Shown here: positions 1-5,297 of the stretch, piece by piece
Layout: every line of letters starts with the position of its first letter
How positions within the stretch are numbered: position 1 is the first letter of the stretch
Assembly: GCA_023430285.1 (NCBI GenBank)
Contig: JAEZAV010000035.1
Coordinates: 1-7,108 of the forward strand
Direction of reading: 5' to 3'
Length of the DNA: 7,108 bases
From: Methanobacteriota archaeon
GTDB lineage: Archaea > Methanobacteriota > Methanobacteria > Methanobacteriales > Methanobacteriaceae
Translations under genes and position numbers: made by a program
The notes under the pieces: model-generated
Told to the model about the DNA's origin: nothing
What the model saw: the letters and a program-made list of their open reading frames with translations, nothing else
Database searches by the model: none

Positions 1-1109
1 ATGCTGGAAGAAAACCAGACCCCATCACAGGGGCCATTTCACCGACTATATGTCAAACTTCTACCTTCACATTCGACGAATTTAACAAACCCGGAGATTA
101 CGATTATTCACGTACCGGAAATCCAACTAGATCCGCTTTAGAAGAAGCAATAGCAAATTTAGAAGGTGGAAATGCAGGATTCTGTTTCTCAAGCGGTATG
201 GCTGCAGTTACTACCGCAATACATCTCCTTAAATCAGGAGACCATGCTGTAGTAGGTGAAGACATCTACGGAGGAACACACAGGCTGTTCAGTGAAATTA
301 TGACCAAGTATGGAATCGATTTTACATTTATAAGAATGGATTCAGAAGAGAAACTTGAGGAAGCTATAAAGCCAAATACAAAAATGATATGGATTGAAAC
401 ACCATCAAATCCATTGTTAAATATTACAGATCTGAGTATGGTTTCTAAAATAGCAAAAGAAAAACAGATACTTACTGTGGCAGACAACACATTTCCAAGC
501 CCATACTTCCTGAGGCCCATTGAATATGGAATCGACTTAGTTCTACATTCAACCACCAAGTACATAAATGGTCACAGCGATGTTATCGGAGGAGCCATAG
601 TAACCACAACAGAGGAACTTGCTAAGGATGTTCATTTCTTACTCAATGGAATGGGAACTAATGCTGCTCCATTCGATTCATGGTTAATATTGAGAGGACT
701 AAAGACTCTCCCACTTCGAATGGAAAAACATGCGGCTAATGCCAGTGCAGTTGCTGAGTACTTGCTTGACCATCCAAAGGTATCTGAAGTATTTTATCCT
801 GGTCTTGAATCCCATCCGGGACATTCCATTGCAAAAAGTCAGATGGACGGTTATGGTGGCGTGGTTTCATTCAAATTAAAAACTGATGTGCCTAAATTTA
901 TAGATGGCCTTGAAATTTTCCATCTTGCAGAAAGTTTAGGTGGTGCAGATTCTTTGGTTGAACATGCAGCTACCATGAGCCATGCATCCATGTCACCTGA
1001 AGCAAGGAAACAGGCAGGTATAACCGACGATATTCTAAGACTTTCCATAGGTCTCGAAGATAGTGATGATCTCATTGAAGATTTATCCAAGGGATTGGAA
1101 GGTTCGTAG
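1..1109 (+). CDS. Cystathionine gamma-synthase/gamma-lyase family PLP enzyme, 5' truncated
   Basis: This is a fold-type I PLP enzyme of the Cys/Met metabolism family, cytosolic, which forms or cleaves cystathionine or related thioethers between homocysteine/homoserine esters and cysteine. The reading frame is open from base 3 and 368 residues are visible. Bases 1-2 (AT) would complete a CAT histidine giving the usual HAGR start region, so only about 10-15 residues are missing; the ATG at 198 is internal. Visible family motifs are YSRTGNPTR near residue 45, YGGTHRLF, ETPSNPL, ADNTF, and the PLP lysine in HSTTKY (codon 558-560). The C-terminal part has SLGG..SLVEH, THAS-like SHASMSPEAR and the LSIGLED ending. 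YGGT rather than YGCT argues against methionine gamma-lyase. The residue after SLGGA is Asp, where E. coli MetB and eukaryotic gamma-lyases have a specificity Glu, so the exact reaction is left open. It precedes a hairpin terminator and is likely transcribed apart from the thi cluster. Confidence 0.93.
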   Translation, partial: AGRKPDPITGAISPTICQTSTFTFDEFNKPGDYDYSRTGNPTRSALEEAIANLEGGNAGFCFSSGMAAVTTAIHLLKSGDHAVVGEDIYGGTHRLFSEIMTKYGIDFTFIRMDSEEKLEEAIKPNTKMIWIETPSNPLLNITDLSMVSKIAKEKQILTVADNTFPSPYFLRPIEYGIDLVLHSTTKYINGHSDVIGGAIVTTTEELAKDVHFLLNGMGTNAAPFDSWLILRGLKTLPLRMEKHAANASAVAEYLLDHPKVSEVFYPGLESHPGHSIAKSQMDGYGGVVSFKLKTDVPKFIDGLEIFHLAESLGGADSLVEHAATMSHASMSPEARKQAGITDDILRLSIGLEDSDDLIEDLSKGLEGS

Positions 1110-1116
1110 ATAAATT

Positions 1117-1147
1117 GGGATGTTAATTGACATCCTTCTATTATTTT
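1117..1147 (+). terminator. Hairpin plus U-rich tail after the cystathionine gene
   Basis: GGATGT (1118-1123) pairs with ACATCC (1130-1135) across a six-base loop, with a possible extra G-U pair outside. A T-rich stretch, TTCTATTATTTTTAT, follows directly. It begins eight bases after the stop codon at 1107-1109. Archaeal termination mainly needs the U-rich tract, so the hairpin may only assist or protect the 3' end. Confidence 0.6.
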
Positions 1148-1154
1148 TATAATC

Positions 1155-1169
1155 AAAAACTTTATATGG
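1155..1169 (+). promoter_or_regulatory. Archaeal BRE/TATA promoter of the sulfur/thiamine cluster
   Basis: AAAAAC followed by TTTATATGG fits a purine-rich BRE and a TATA box (TATA about 1161-1168). Transcription would be expected to begin about 25 bases downstream, near 1190-1195, leaving a leader of about 30 bases before the GTG at 1225. It lies just after the terminator of the preceding gene, which fits a new transcription unit starting here. Confidence 0.6.
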
Positions 1170-1224
1170 AAATAAATTGATATAACAATTGTTAATTAGT
1201 TGCTGAATTTTAAATTGGCTGGTT

Positions 1225-1428
1225 GTGAGTGACTTGAAAATTATATTTTCAGAGGGTCAAACTGAAAATCTGAACATAGAAAACGTATCTGTTAAGGAAC
1301 TTCTTGAAGATCTGCAAATAGAACCCTTGGAAGTAATAGTTAAAAAGGGCAATTTAGTCCTTCAAGAAGATGAAACAATCCAAAACAATGACGAAATAAA
1401 GATTATTAAAGTGATTCACGGCGGATAA
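1225..1428 (+). CDS. Small ubiquitin-like sulfur carrier (ThiS/MoaD/SAMP type)
   Basis: This 67-residue protein has the beta-grasp sulfur-carrier pattern: an N-terminal strand (LKIIFSEG), a short helix with VKELLEDLQI, a central strand (EVIVKKGNLV), an acidic turn (DETIQNNDEIKII) and a terminal Gly-Gly after VIH. In this family the C-terminal glycine is adenylated by an E1-like protein and turned into a thiocarboxylate that donates sulfur. The length matches ThiS better than MoaD, but archaea with Thi4 do not need ThiS for thiazole, so a role in tRNA thiolation, molybdopterin synthesis or protein modification is equally possible. The start is uncertain: GTG 1225 has no good Shine-Dalgarno site, and TTG 1234 (64 residues, MKIIF...) is an alternative. 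An in-frame TGA at 1204 bounds the upstream extension. It is the first gene of the cluster, 56 bases before thiI. No activating E1 enzyme is in the window. Confidence 0.85.
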   Translation: MSDLKIIFSEGQTENLNIENVSVKELLEDLQIEPLEVIVKKGNLVLQEDETIQNNDEIKIIKVIHGG

Positions 1429-1473
1429 TTAATAATAACACACCTGAATAATTTTTAAAATCAAATAAATAAC

Positions 1474-1487
1474 GGAGTTAAATAATG
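1474..1487 (+). promoter_or_regulatory. Shine-Dalgarno site fixing the thiI start
   Basis: GGAG at 1474-1477 sits seven bases before the ATG at 1485, supporting this start for thiI. Confidence 0.7.
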
Positions 1488-2648
1488 GATAAAGAAAGGC
1501 CTATTATTGTCAGATACGGCGAAATTGGAGTAAAAAGTCCTGTTGTAAGGAAAAGATTTGAAAAAAAATTAATATCAAATATTAAAGTCCTCATAGATTG
1601 TAAAATTAATATCAACCAAGGCAGGATATTTCTATTTCCCGAAAATTTTGAAGAAGCAATTAAATCTCTTAAGAAAATATTCGGAATCGTTTCATACAGT
1701 CCAACATTGAAAACCAAGACAGACCATGATACAATTAAATTAGCTGTCCAATCCTACATCAAAGAACTGATTGAAAAGGGTGAATTTGATCCTGAAAAAA
1801 CTTTCGCAGTAAAATGCAGAAGGGTGGGAGAACACAAATTTTCAAGTAGGGAAATGGCAGGATTCTGTGGAGCTGCTGTAATAGAAACAACAAATGCACC
1901 TGTAGACCTTTCAAATCCTGACTTCACACTTTACATAGAAGTCAGAGACGATGATACCTATATCTTCCATAAAAAAATTAAAGGTGCGGGTGGATTACCA
2001 ATTGGAACTCAGGGAAGAATGATTTCGCTAGTTTCAGGAGGAATAGATTCTCCAGTTGCCACTTACCTAATGATGAAACGTGGAGTTGACATCACCATTG
2101 TGAACTTCAACAACCATCCATTCACCAGTGGCTCCAACGAGAAAATAATAAAAATCTACAATAAACTCAAAGAGTACGCCTCAGGTTCAGAACTTAAATT
2201 GTTACAGGTTGATTATGGGGAATTCCTAAAAAAATGCACAGAAGAGGCTCCACCAAGAATGACTTGTGTGCTATGTAAAAGTGGAATGTATCAGATAGCT
2301 GAAAAAATTGCTAAACAAGAAAAGGCTCTTGCAATTATTGATGGAAGCAGCGTTGGTCAGGTAGCATCCCAAACACTACCAAACATTCTCGCAACAAGAT
2401 ACTCCACTTCTATGCCAGTTTTAAGTCCATTAATTGGTTTAGATAAACTTGAGATATCTGAAATTGCAGAAAAAATTGGCACATTCCAGTACTCAATACT
2501 TCCAGACAGCGGTTGTGGAGCAGCACCAAAACATCCAGAAACTAATGCAGTATTAGAAAAGGTGCTTGAAGTCCAAGAAGAAATCGAAATGGATTCTGAA
2601 GTTGAAAGAGTTTTCTCAACACTTCACAAAGTTGATTTAAATTTATAA
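1485..2648 (+). CDS. thiI: tRNA 4-thiouridine synthase ThiI, archaeal, three-cysteine type
   Basis: ThiI activates uridine-8 of tRNA by adenylation and replaces its oxygen with sulfur, giving 4-thiouridine. In some bacteria it also supplies sulfur for thiazole. The 387 residues hold an N-terminal ferredoxin-like region (about 1-60, IIVRYGEIGVKS), a THUMP domain (about 60-165) and a PP-loop ATPase domain with SGGIDS at 184-189. No rhodanese domain follows, as is usual in archaea, so the sulfur-carrying Cys of E. coli ThiI is absent. Instead there is a CxxC pair (Cys261 and Cys264 in TCVLCK) and a third cysteine, Cys344, in SGCGAAP. As I recall, Methanococcus maripaludis ThiI has the same spacing (265, 268, 348), where these residues are essential and bind an Fe-S cluster; such enzymes have been called TtuI. 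It lies between the sulfur carrier and thi4, 42 bases before the latter. The functional assignment is firm; the Fe-S cluster is inferred. Confidence 0.95.
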   Translation: MDKERPIIVRYGEIGVKSPVVRKRFEKKLISNIKVLIDCKININQGRIFLFPENFEEAIKSLKKIFGIVSYSPTLKTKTDHDTIKLAVQSYIKELIEKGEFDPEKTFAVKCRRVGEHKFSSREMAGFCGAAVIETTNAPVDLSNPDFTLYIEVRDDDTYIFHKKIKGAGGLPIGTQGRMISLVSGGIDSPVATYLMMKRGVDITIVNFNNHPFTSGSNEKIIKIYNKLKEYASGSELKLLQVDYGEFLKKCTEEAPPRMTCVLCKSGMYQIAEKIAKQEKALAIIDGSSVGQVASQTLPNILATRYSTSMPVLSPLIGLDKLEISEIAEKIGTFQYSILPDSGCGAAPKHPETNAVLEKVLEVQEEIEMDSEVERVFSTLHKVDLNL

Positions 2649-2675
2649 AAATTATTTAATGACATAGATATATAT

Positions 2676-2693
2676 GGAGGAGGATTAAATATG
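2676..2693 (+). promoter_or_regulatory. Strong Shine-Dalgarno site of thi4
   Basis: GGAGGAGG at 2676-2683 ends seven bases before the ATG at 2691. It is the strongest ribosome-binding site in the cluster and suggests Thi4 is translated efficiently, which would suit a low-turnover enzyme. Confidence 0.75.
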
Positions 2694-3518
2694 GCAATAT
2701 TTTCGAAAGCATCAGAAAAAGACGTTACAAAGGCTATTGTATCTGAATTTGCAGAAGAATTTCTAGAATATGTAGAAAGTGATGTTGTAATAATTGGAGC
2801 AGGACCAAGCGGTTTAATTGCAGCAAAACGACTGGCAGAAAGTGGTGTTAAAGTTCTTTTAATCGAAAGTAACAACTACTTGGGCGGAGGATTCTGGATT
2901 GGTGGATACTTAATGAACAAGCTCACAGTTAGAGCTCCAGGACAGAAAGTTCTAGATGAAATAGGAGTTCCATATAAAGAAGTTCAAGAAGGTCTGTTCG
3001 TTGCAGATGGTCCTCACGCATGTTCAAAACTTATTGGTGCTGCCATGGATGCTGGAGCCAAAGTTATTAACATGACCAAATTTGATGATGTTGTTGTAAG
3101 AAAGGACAAAGTTGGTGGAGTTGTTATTAACTGGACACCTGTATCAGCTCTTCCAAGGGCCATAACTTGCGTAGATCCTGTTGCTCTAGAATCTAAAATT
3201 GTAGTTGATGCAACTGGACATGATGCAGTGGTTATAAAATCCCTAGAACAAAGGGGTTTAATAGACATACCAGGATTTGAAGGAATGTGGGTTGAAAAAT
3301 CTGAAGATGAAATAGTTGAAAACACCAAACAGGTATATCCTGGAGTTTATGTGACTGGAATGGCAGTAGCAACAACTTGTGGAAACACCAGAATGGGACC
3401 AACCTTTGGTGGAATGCTCCTTTCAGGAGAAAAGGTTGCAGAACTCATCATCGAGGATCTTAAAGTTGATGTCAAGGTAGAAGGCAAAGCCTCTAACAAA
3501 GCAACCAGCTCAAAATAG
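2691..3518 (+). CDS. thi4: Thiamine thiazole synthase Thi4 (archaeal length, Cys at sulfur position)
   Basis: Thi4 builds the adenylated thiazole carboxylate of thiamine from NAD, glycine and a sulfur source, using iron. This 275-residue protein shows the dinucleotide-binding GAGPSG at 36-41 after a beta strand (DVVIIG), the ESNNYLGGGFW loop, VDATGHD, and the late RMGPTFGGML motif that helps bind the product. The catalytic region reads TCVDP, with Cys160 just before VDP. In yeast this position is Cys205, which gives up its own sulfur so the enzyme acts once. In Methanocaldococcus jannaschii it is His and free sulfide is used catalytically. The Haloferax protein is reported to have Cys. So this copy looks Cys-type although it is in a probable methanogen. 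The last 15 or so residues form a Lys/Ser-rich tail of unknown meaning. It is co-oriented with thiI (42 bases upstream) and the MOSC gene (37 bases downstream). Confidence 0.94.
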   Translation: MAIFSKASEKDVTKAIVSEFAEEFLEYVESDVVIIGAGPSGLIAAKRLAESGVKVLLIESNNYLGGGFWIGGYLMNKLTVRAPGQKVLDEIGVPYKEVQEGLFVADGPHACSKLIGAAMDAGAKVINMTKFDDVVVRKDKVGGVVINWTPVSALPRAITCVDPVALESKIVVDATGHDAVVIKSLEQRGLIDIPGFEGMWVEKSEDEIVENTKQVYPGVYVTGMAVATTCGNTRMGPTFGGMLLSGEKVAELIIEDLKVDVKVEGKASNKATSSK

Positions 3519-3544
3519 ATACATAAAAAACCATAAATTAAGTA

Positions 3545-3558
3545 GTGATTTAGAAATG
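3545..3558 (+). promoter_or_regulatory. Ribosome-binding site of the MOSC gene
   Basis: GTGAT at 3545-3549 matches the 3' part of the AGGAGGTGAT consensus and is six bases before the ATG at 3556. It supports translation from that ATG although the GGAGG core is missing. Confidence 0.5.
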
Positions 3559-4029
3559 AGTACAGCTAGCTCCAGTGATATCAAAGGAAAGATCATCGCT
3601 GTTTGCACAAGTTCAGTTAAGGGAACCAAAAAGCAGGATGTTTTCCAAGGTATTCTAATGGAAAATTACGGACTTCTCGGGGATGGACATGCAGAAAACC
3701 AGTCCCACAGACAGTTGAGTCTCTTAGCTTTAGAGAGCATACAGAAAATGAGGGATCTAGGGCTTGAAGTTAATCCAGGGGATTTTGCAGAGAATGTTAC
3801 AACAGAAGGTGTTGAACTTGCAAAACTTCCAATTGGAACCAAAATTGCTCTAGGAAAAAATTCCATTGTTGAAGTAACACAAATTGGAAAGGAATGCCAT
3901 TCACAGTGTGAAATAGGAAAACAGACCGGCCAGTGTATAATGCCCACCGAAGGAATTTTTTGTAGAGTTCTGGAAGGCGGGAAAATCAAGGTTGGAGACA
4001 GTCTGAAAGTTTTTAAATTAACTACTTAA
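3556..4029 (+). CDS. Stand-alone MOSC domain protein, cysteine-rich
   Basis: The 157 residues form one MOSC domain, the fold found at the C-terminus of Moco sulfurases and in small free-standing proteins. Visible hallmarks are GLLGDGHA (about 39-46), HRQLSLLALESI (51-62), NPGDFAENVTTEG (73-85), IGTKIALG (93-100), and the signature IGKECHSQCEIG..TGQCIMPTEGIF (110-135), ending with GG.IKVGD. Cys114 is the family-conserved cysteine proposed to carry sulfur. Cys118, Cys127 and Cys136 follow closely, and Cys17 lies in the first strand. Free-standing MOSC proteins in bacteria and archaea often accompany molybdopterin genes, but here the neighbours are thi4 and thiI, suggesting sulfur transfer in that cluster. 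The biochemical function of this subgroup is not established, so the sulfur role is inference. It is the last gene before a T8 tract. Confidence 0.88.
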   Translation: MSTASSSDIKGKIIAVCTSSVKGTKKQDVFQGILMENYGLLGDGHAENQSHRQLSLLALESIQKMRDLGLEVNPGDFAENVTTEGVELAKLPIGTKIALGKNSIVEVTQIGKECHSQCEIGKQTGQCIMPTEGIFCRVLEGGKIKVGDSLKVFKLTT

Positions 4030-4060
4030 ATCCTTATTTTATTATATAAGTTGATTATTT

Positions 4061-4078
4061 GATTTAATTCTTTTTTTT
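4061..4078 (+). terminator. Oligo-T terminator of the sulfur/thiamine cluster
   Basis: A T-rich stretch ending in eight consecutive T at 4071-4078 lies about 40 bases after the MOSC stop codon, without a clear hairpin. Oligo-T on the coding strand is sufficient for archaeal termination. The next gene has its own promoter, which fits a transcript end here. Confidence 0.6.
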
Positions 4079-4092
4079 AAAGGCTTCAAATG

Positions 4093-4140
4093 CTGTTAAC
4101 AGTATTAGATCTATAATAATTATAACCAACCTTTAAAAGG
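4093..4140 (+). repeat. Two short palindromes upstream of the pdxS promoter
   Basis: CTGTTAACAG (4093-4102) is a perfect ten-base palindrome. CCTTTAAAAGG (4130-4140) is a five-base inverted repeat around a single A. Both lie in the 230-base gap between the MOSC gene and pdxS, 21-70 bases upstream of the TATA box. They could be regulator sites, but short palindromes arise easily in AT-rich DNA. Confidence 0.3.
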
Positions 4141-4157
4141 ATTGATGCTTGTAAATT

Positions 4158-4171
4158 AGGCTTATATATAT
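4158..4171 (+). promoter_or_regulatory. Archaeal TATA promoter of pdxS
   Basis: CTTATATATA at 4161-4170 is a good TATA box. Transcription would start near 4192-4196, giving a leader of about 65 bases. The leader holds GGAGG at 4247-4251, eight bases before the ATG at 4260, which fixes the pdxS start. Confidence 0.65.
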
Positions 4172-4259
4172 GGGATAACATAGATAGTTTGAATTAAGTT
4201 AAAATTAATGCTAATTAAAGTTGTCAAAGAGAACAATAATATAAACGGAGGAAGATTCG

Positions 4260-5141
4260 ATGTTACATGGAACAGATGTTTTAAAGAAAGGTTTCGCTAA
4301 AATGACAAAGGGCGGAGTTATAATGGATGTTGTAAATGCTGAACAGGCAGCTATTGCAGAGGAAGCTGGTGCTGTTTCAGTTATGGCCCTTGAAAAGGTA
4401 CCTGCTGATATTCGTGCAGAAGGCGGTGTAGCAAGGATGGCTGACCCATCTAAGGTTCGTGAAATAATAGATGCTGTTAGTATTCCTGTTATGGCCAAAG
4501 TTCGTATAGGTCACTTCGTAGAAGCTCAAGTCTTACAATCACTTGGTGTTGATATGATTGATGAAAGTGAGGTCTTAACACCTGCAGATGAAAAATATCA
4601 CATAGACAAGAAAAATTTCACCATACCATTTGTATGCGGTGCAAGAAACCTTGGTGAAGCTTTAAGAAGAATTGATGAAGGAGCAGCAATGATCCGTACT
4701 AAGGGAGAAGCTGGTACAGGTAACATTGTTGAAGCTGTAAGGCACAGCAGACAAATATCAAGCACCATAAGGGAACTTCAAAACAAAACTGAAGAAGAAC
4801 TCTGGTCAGTAGCACGTGAACTTGAATCACCATTAGAACTAGTTAAACTCACAGCAAAAGAAGGTAGATTACCAGTTGTGAACTTTGCAGCAGGAGGTGT
4901 TGCAACACCAGCAGATGCAGCTCTCATGATGCAGTTAGGTTCAGATGGAGTATTTGTTGGATCAGGTATATTCAAATCAGAACAGCCTTCTTTAGTTGCA
5001 AAAGCTATTGTTGAAGCAACAAACAACTTTAAAGATGCTGAACTAATTGCTGAAGTATCAACAGACTTAGGTAAAGCAATGCCAGGACTTGAAATCAGCA
5101 CAATACCTGAAGAAGAGAAACTACAAAAAAGAGGATGGTAA
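4260..5141 (+). CDS. pdxS: Pyridoxal 5'-phosphate synthase lyase subunit PdxS
   Basis: PdxS condenses ribose 5-phosphate, glyceraldehyde 3-phosphate and ammonia to pyridoxal 5'-phosphate. It forms a dodecamer and receives ammonia from the glutaminase PdxT. The 293 residues match the family's usual length and are highly conserved throughout, as a (beta/alpha)8 barrel. Visible active-site residues are Asp23 (VIMDVVNAEQA), Lys80 in MAKVRIGH, which binds ribose phosphate, and Lys148 in IRTKGEAGTGN, which takes part in the lysine swing; B. subtilis numbering is one higher. The phosphate site NFAAGGVATPADAALMMQLG...VFVGSGIFKS is intact. It has its own promoter and strong Shine-Dalgarno site and looks monocistronic. 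No pdxT lies in the window, so the partner must be elsewhere or outside. Its product PLP is the cofactor of the first gene here, but no direct link is visible. Confidence 0.98.
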   Translation: MLHGTDVLKKGFAKMTKGGVIMDVVNAEQAAIAEEAGAVSVMALEKVPADIRAEGGVARMADPSKVREIIDAVSIPVMAKVRIGHFVEAQVLQSLGVDMIDESEVLTPADEKYHIDKKNFTIPFVCGARNLGEALRRIDEGAAMIRTKGEAGTGNIVEAVRHSRQISSTIRELQNKTEEELWSVARELESPLELVKLTAKEGRLPVVNFAAGGVATPADAALMMQLGSDGVFVGSGIFKSEQPSLVAKAIVEATNNFKDAELIAEVSTDLGKAMPGLEISTIPEEEKLQKRGW

Positions 5142-5189
5142 ATACCTTTAAATCCATCCATTCTACATATTTTTAATCCATTTTAACAG

Positions 5190-5228
5190 CATGAAAACTT
5201 TTCATGACTTAATTTTAATTTTTCAAAA
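5190..5228 (+). terminator. Inverted repeat plus U-rich tail after pdxS
   Basis: CATGAAAA (5190-5197) and TTTTCATG (5199-5206) are perfect inverted repeats around one C. As RNA this gives a seven-base-pair stem with a three-base loop, followed by AATTTTAATTTTTC, which suits a terminator about 50 bases after the pdxS stop. The same sequence as DNA is a 17-base operator-like palindrome upstream of the next gene, so either use is possible. Confidence 0.5.
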
Positions 5229-5240
5229 AATATTATTTAC
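5226..5240 (+). promoter_or_regulatory. Possible TATA promoter of the hypothetical gene
   Basis: AAAAATATTATTTAC contains a TATA-like core (about 5230-5238) preceded by an A-rich BRE-like stretch. Start of transcription near 5260 would give a leader of about 35 bases before the proposed ATT start at 5295. The match is weaker than the pdxS promoter. Confidence 0.35.
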
Positions 5241-5280
5241 ATAGAAATTCAAAATCAACAATTAATTTAAACAAATTTAG

Positions 5281-5297
5281 AAGGGGTAATTGCCATT
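5281..5297 (+). promoter_or_regulatory. Shine-Dalgarno site pointing to a non-standard ATT start
   Basis: AAGGGGTAATT at 5281-5291 resembles the AGGAGGTGATT consensus. The in-frame ATT at 5295 lies eight bases after the GGGG run. No in-frame ATG, GTG or TTG exists between the upstream stop TAA (5268-5270) and GTG 5358. The ATGs at 5302 and 5314 are in another frame and stop quickly. Confidence 0.45.

Noticed and set aside
1..141. ATG at base 1 as a gene start
   Set aside because: That frame stops at 139-141 and its peptide resembles nothing; frame 3 encodes the conserved start of the cystathionine enzyme.
266..565. Minus-strand open frame inside the cystathionine gene
   Set aside because: It lies wholly opposite a clear conserved gene and has no recognisable motif or ribosome site. 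The same holds for the other minus-strand frames opposite thiI, thi4, the MOSC gene, pdxS and the hypothetical gene.
1170..1224. TPP riboswitch before the thiamine-related cluster
   Set aside because: The leader after the predicted transcription start is only about 30 bases and has no CUGAGA-type core; the gap before thi4 is also too short at 42 bases.
4030..4259. Small gene or structured RNA in the longest intergenic gap
   Set aside because: Only a T8 tract, two short palindromes, a promoter and a ribosome site were seen. No open frame with a start signal and no tRNA-like or long-stem structure could be made out by eye.
4778..5161. 127-residue minus-strand frame opposite pdxS
   Set aside because: The length follows from the codon pattern of the highly conserved pdxS; the Ser- and Ala-rich translation shows no domain.
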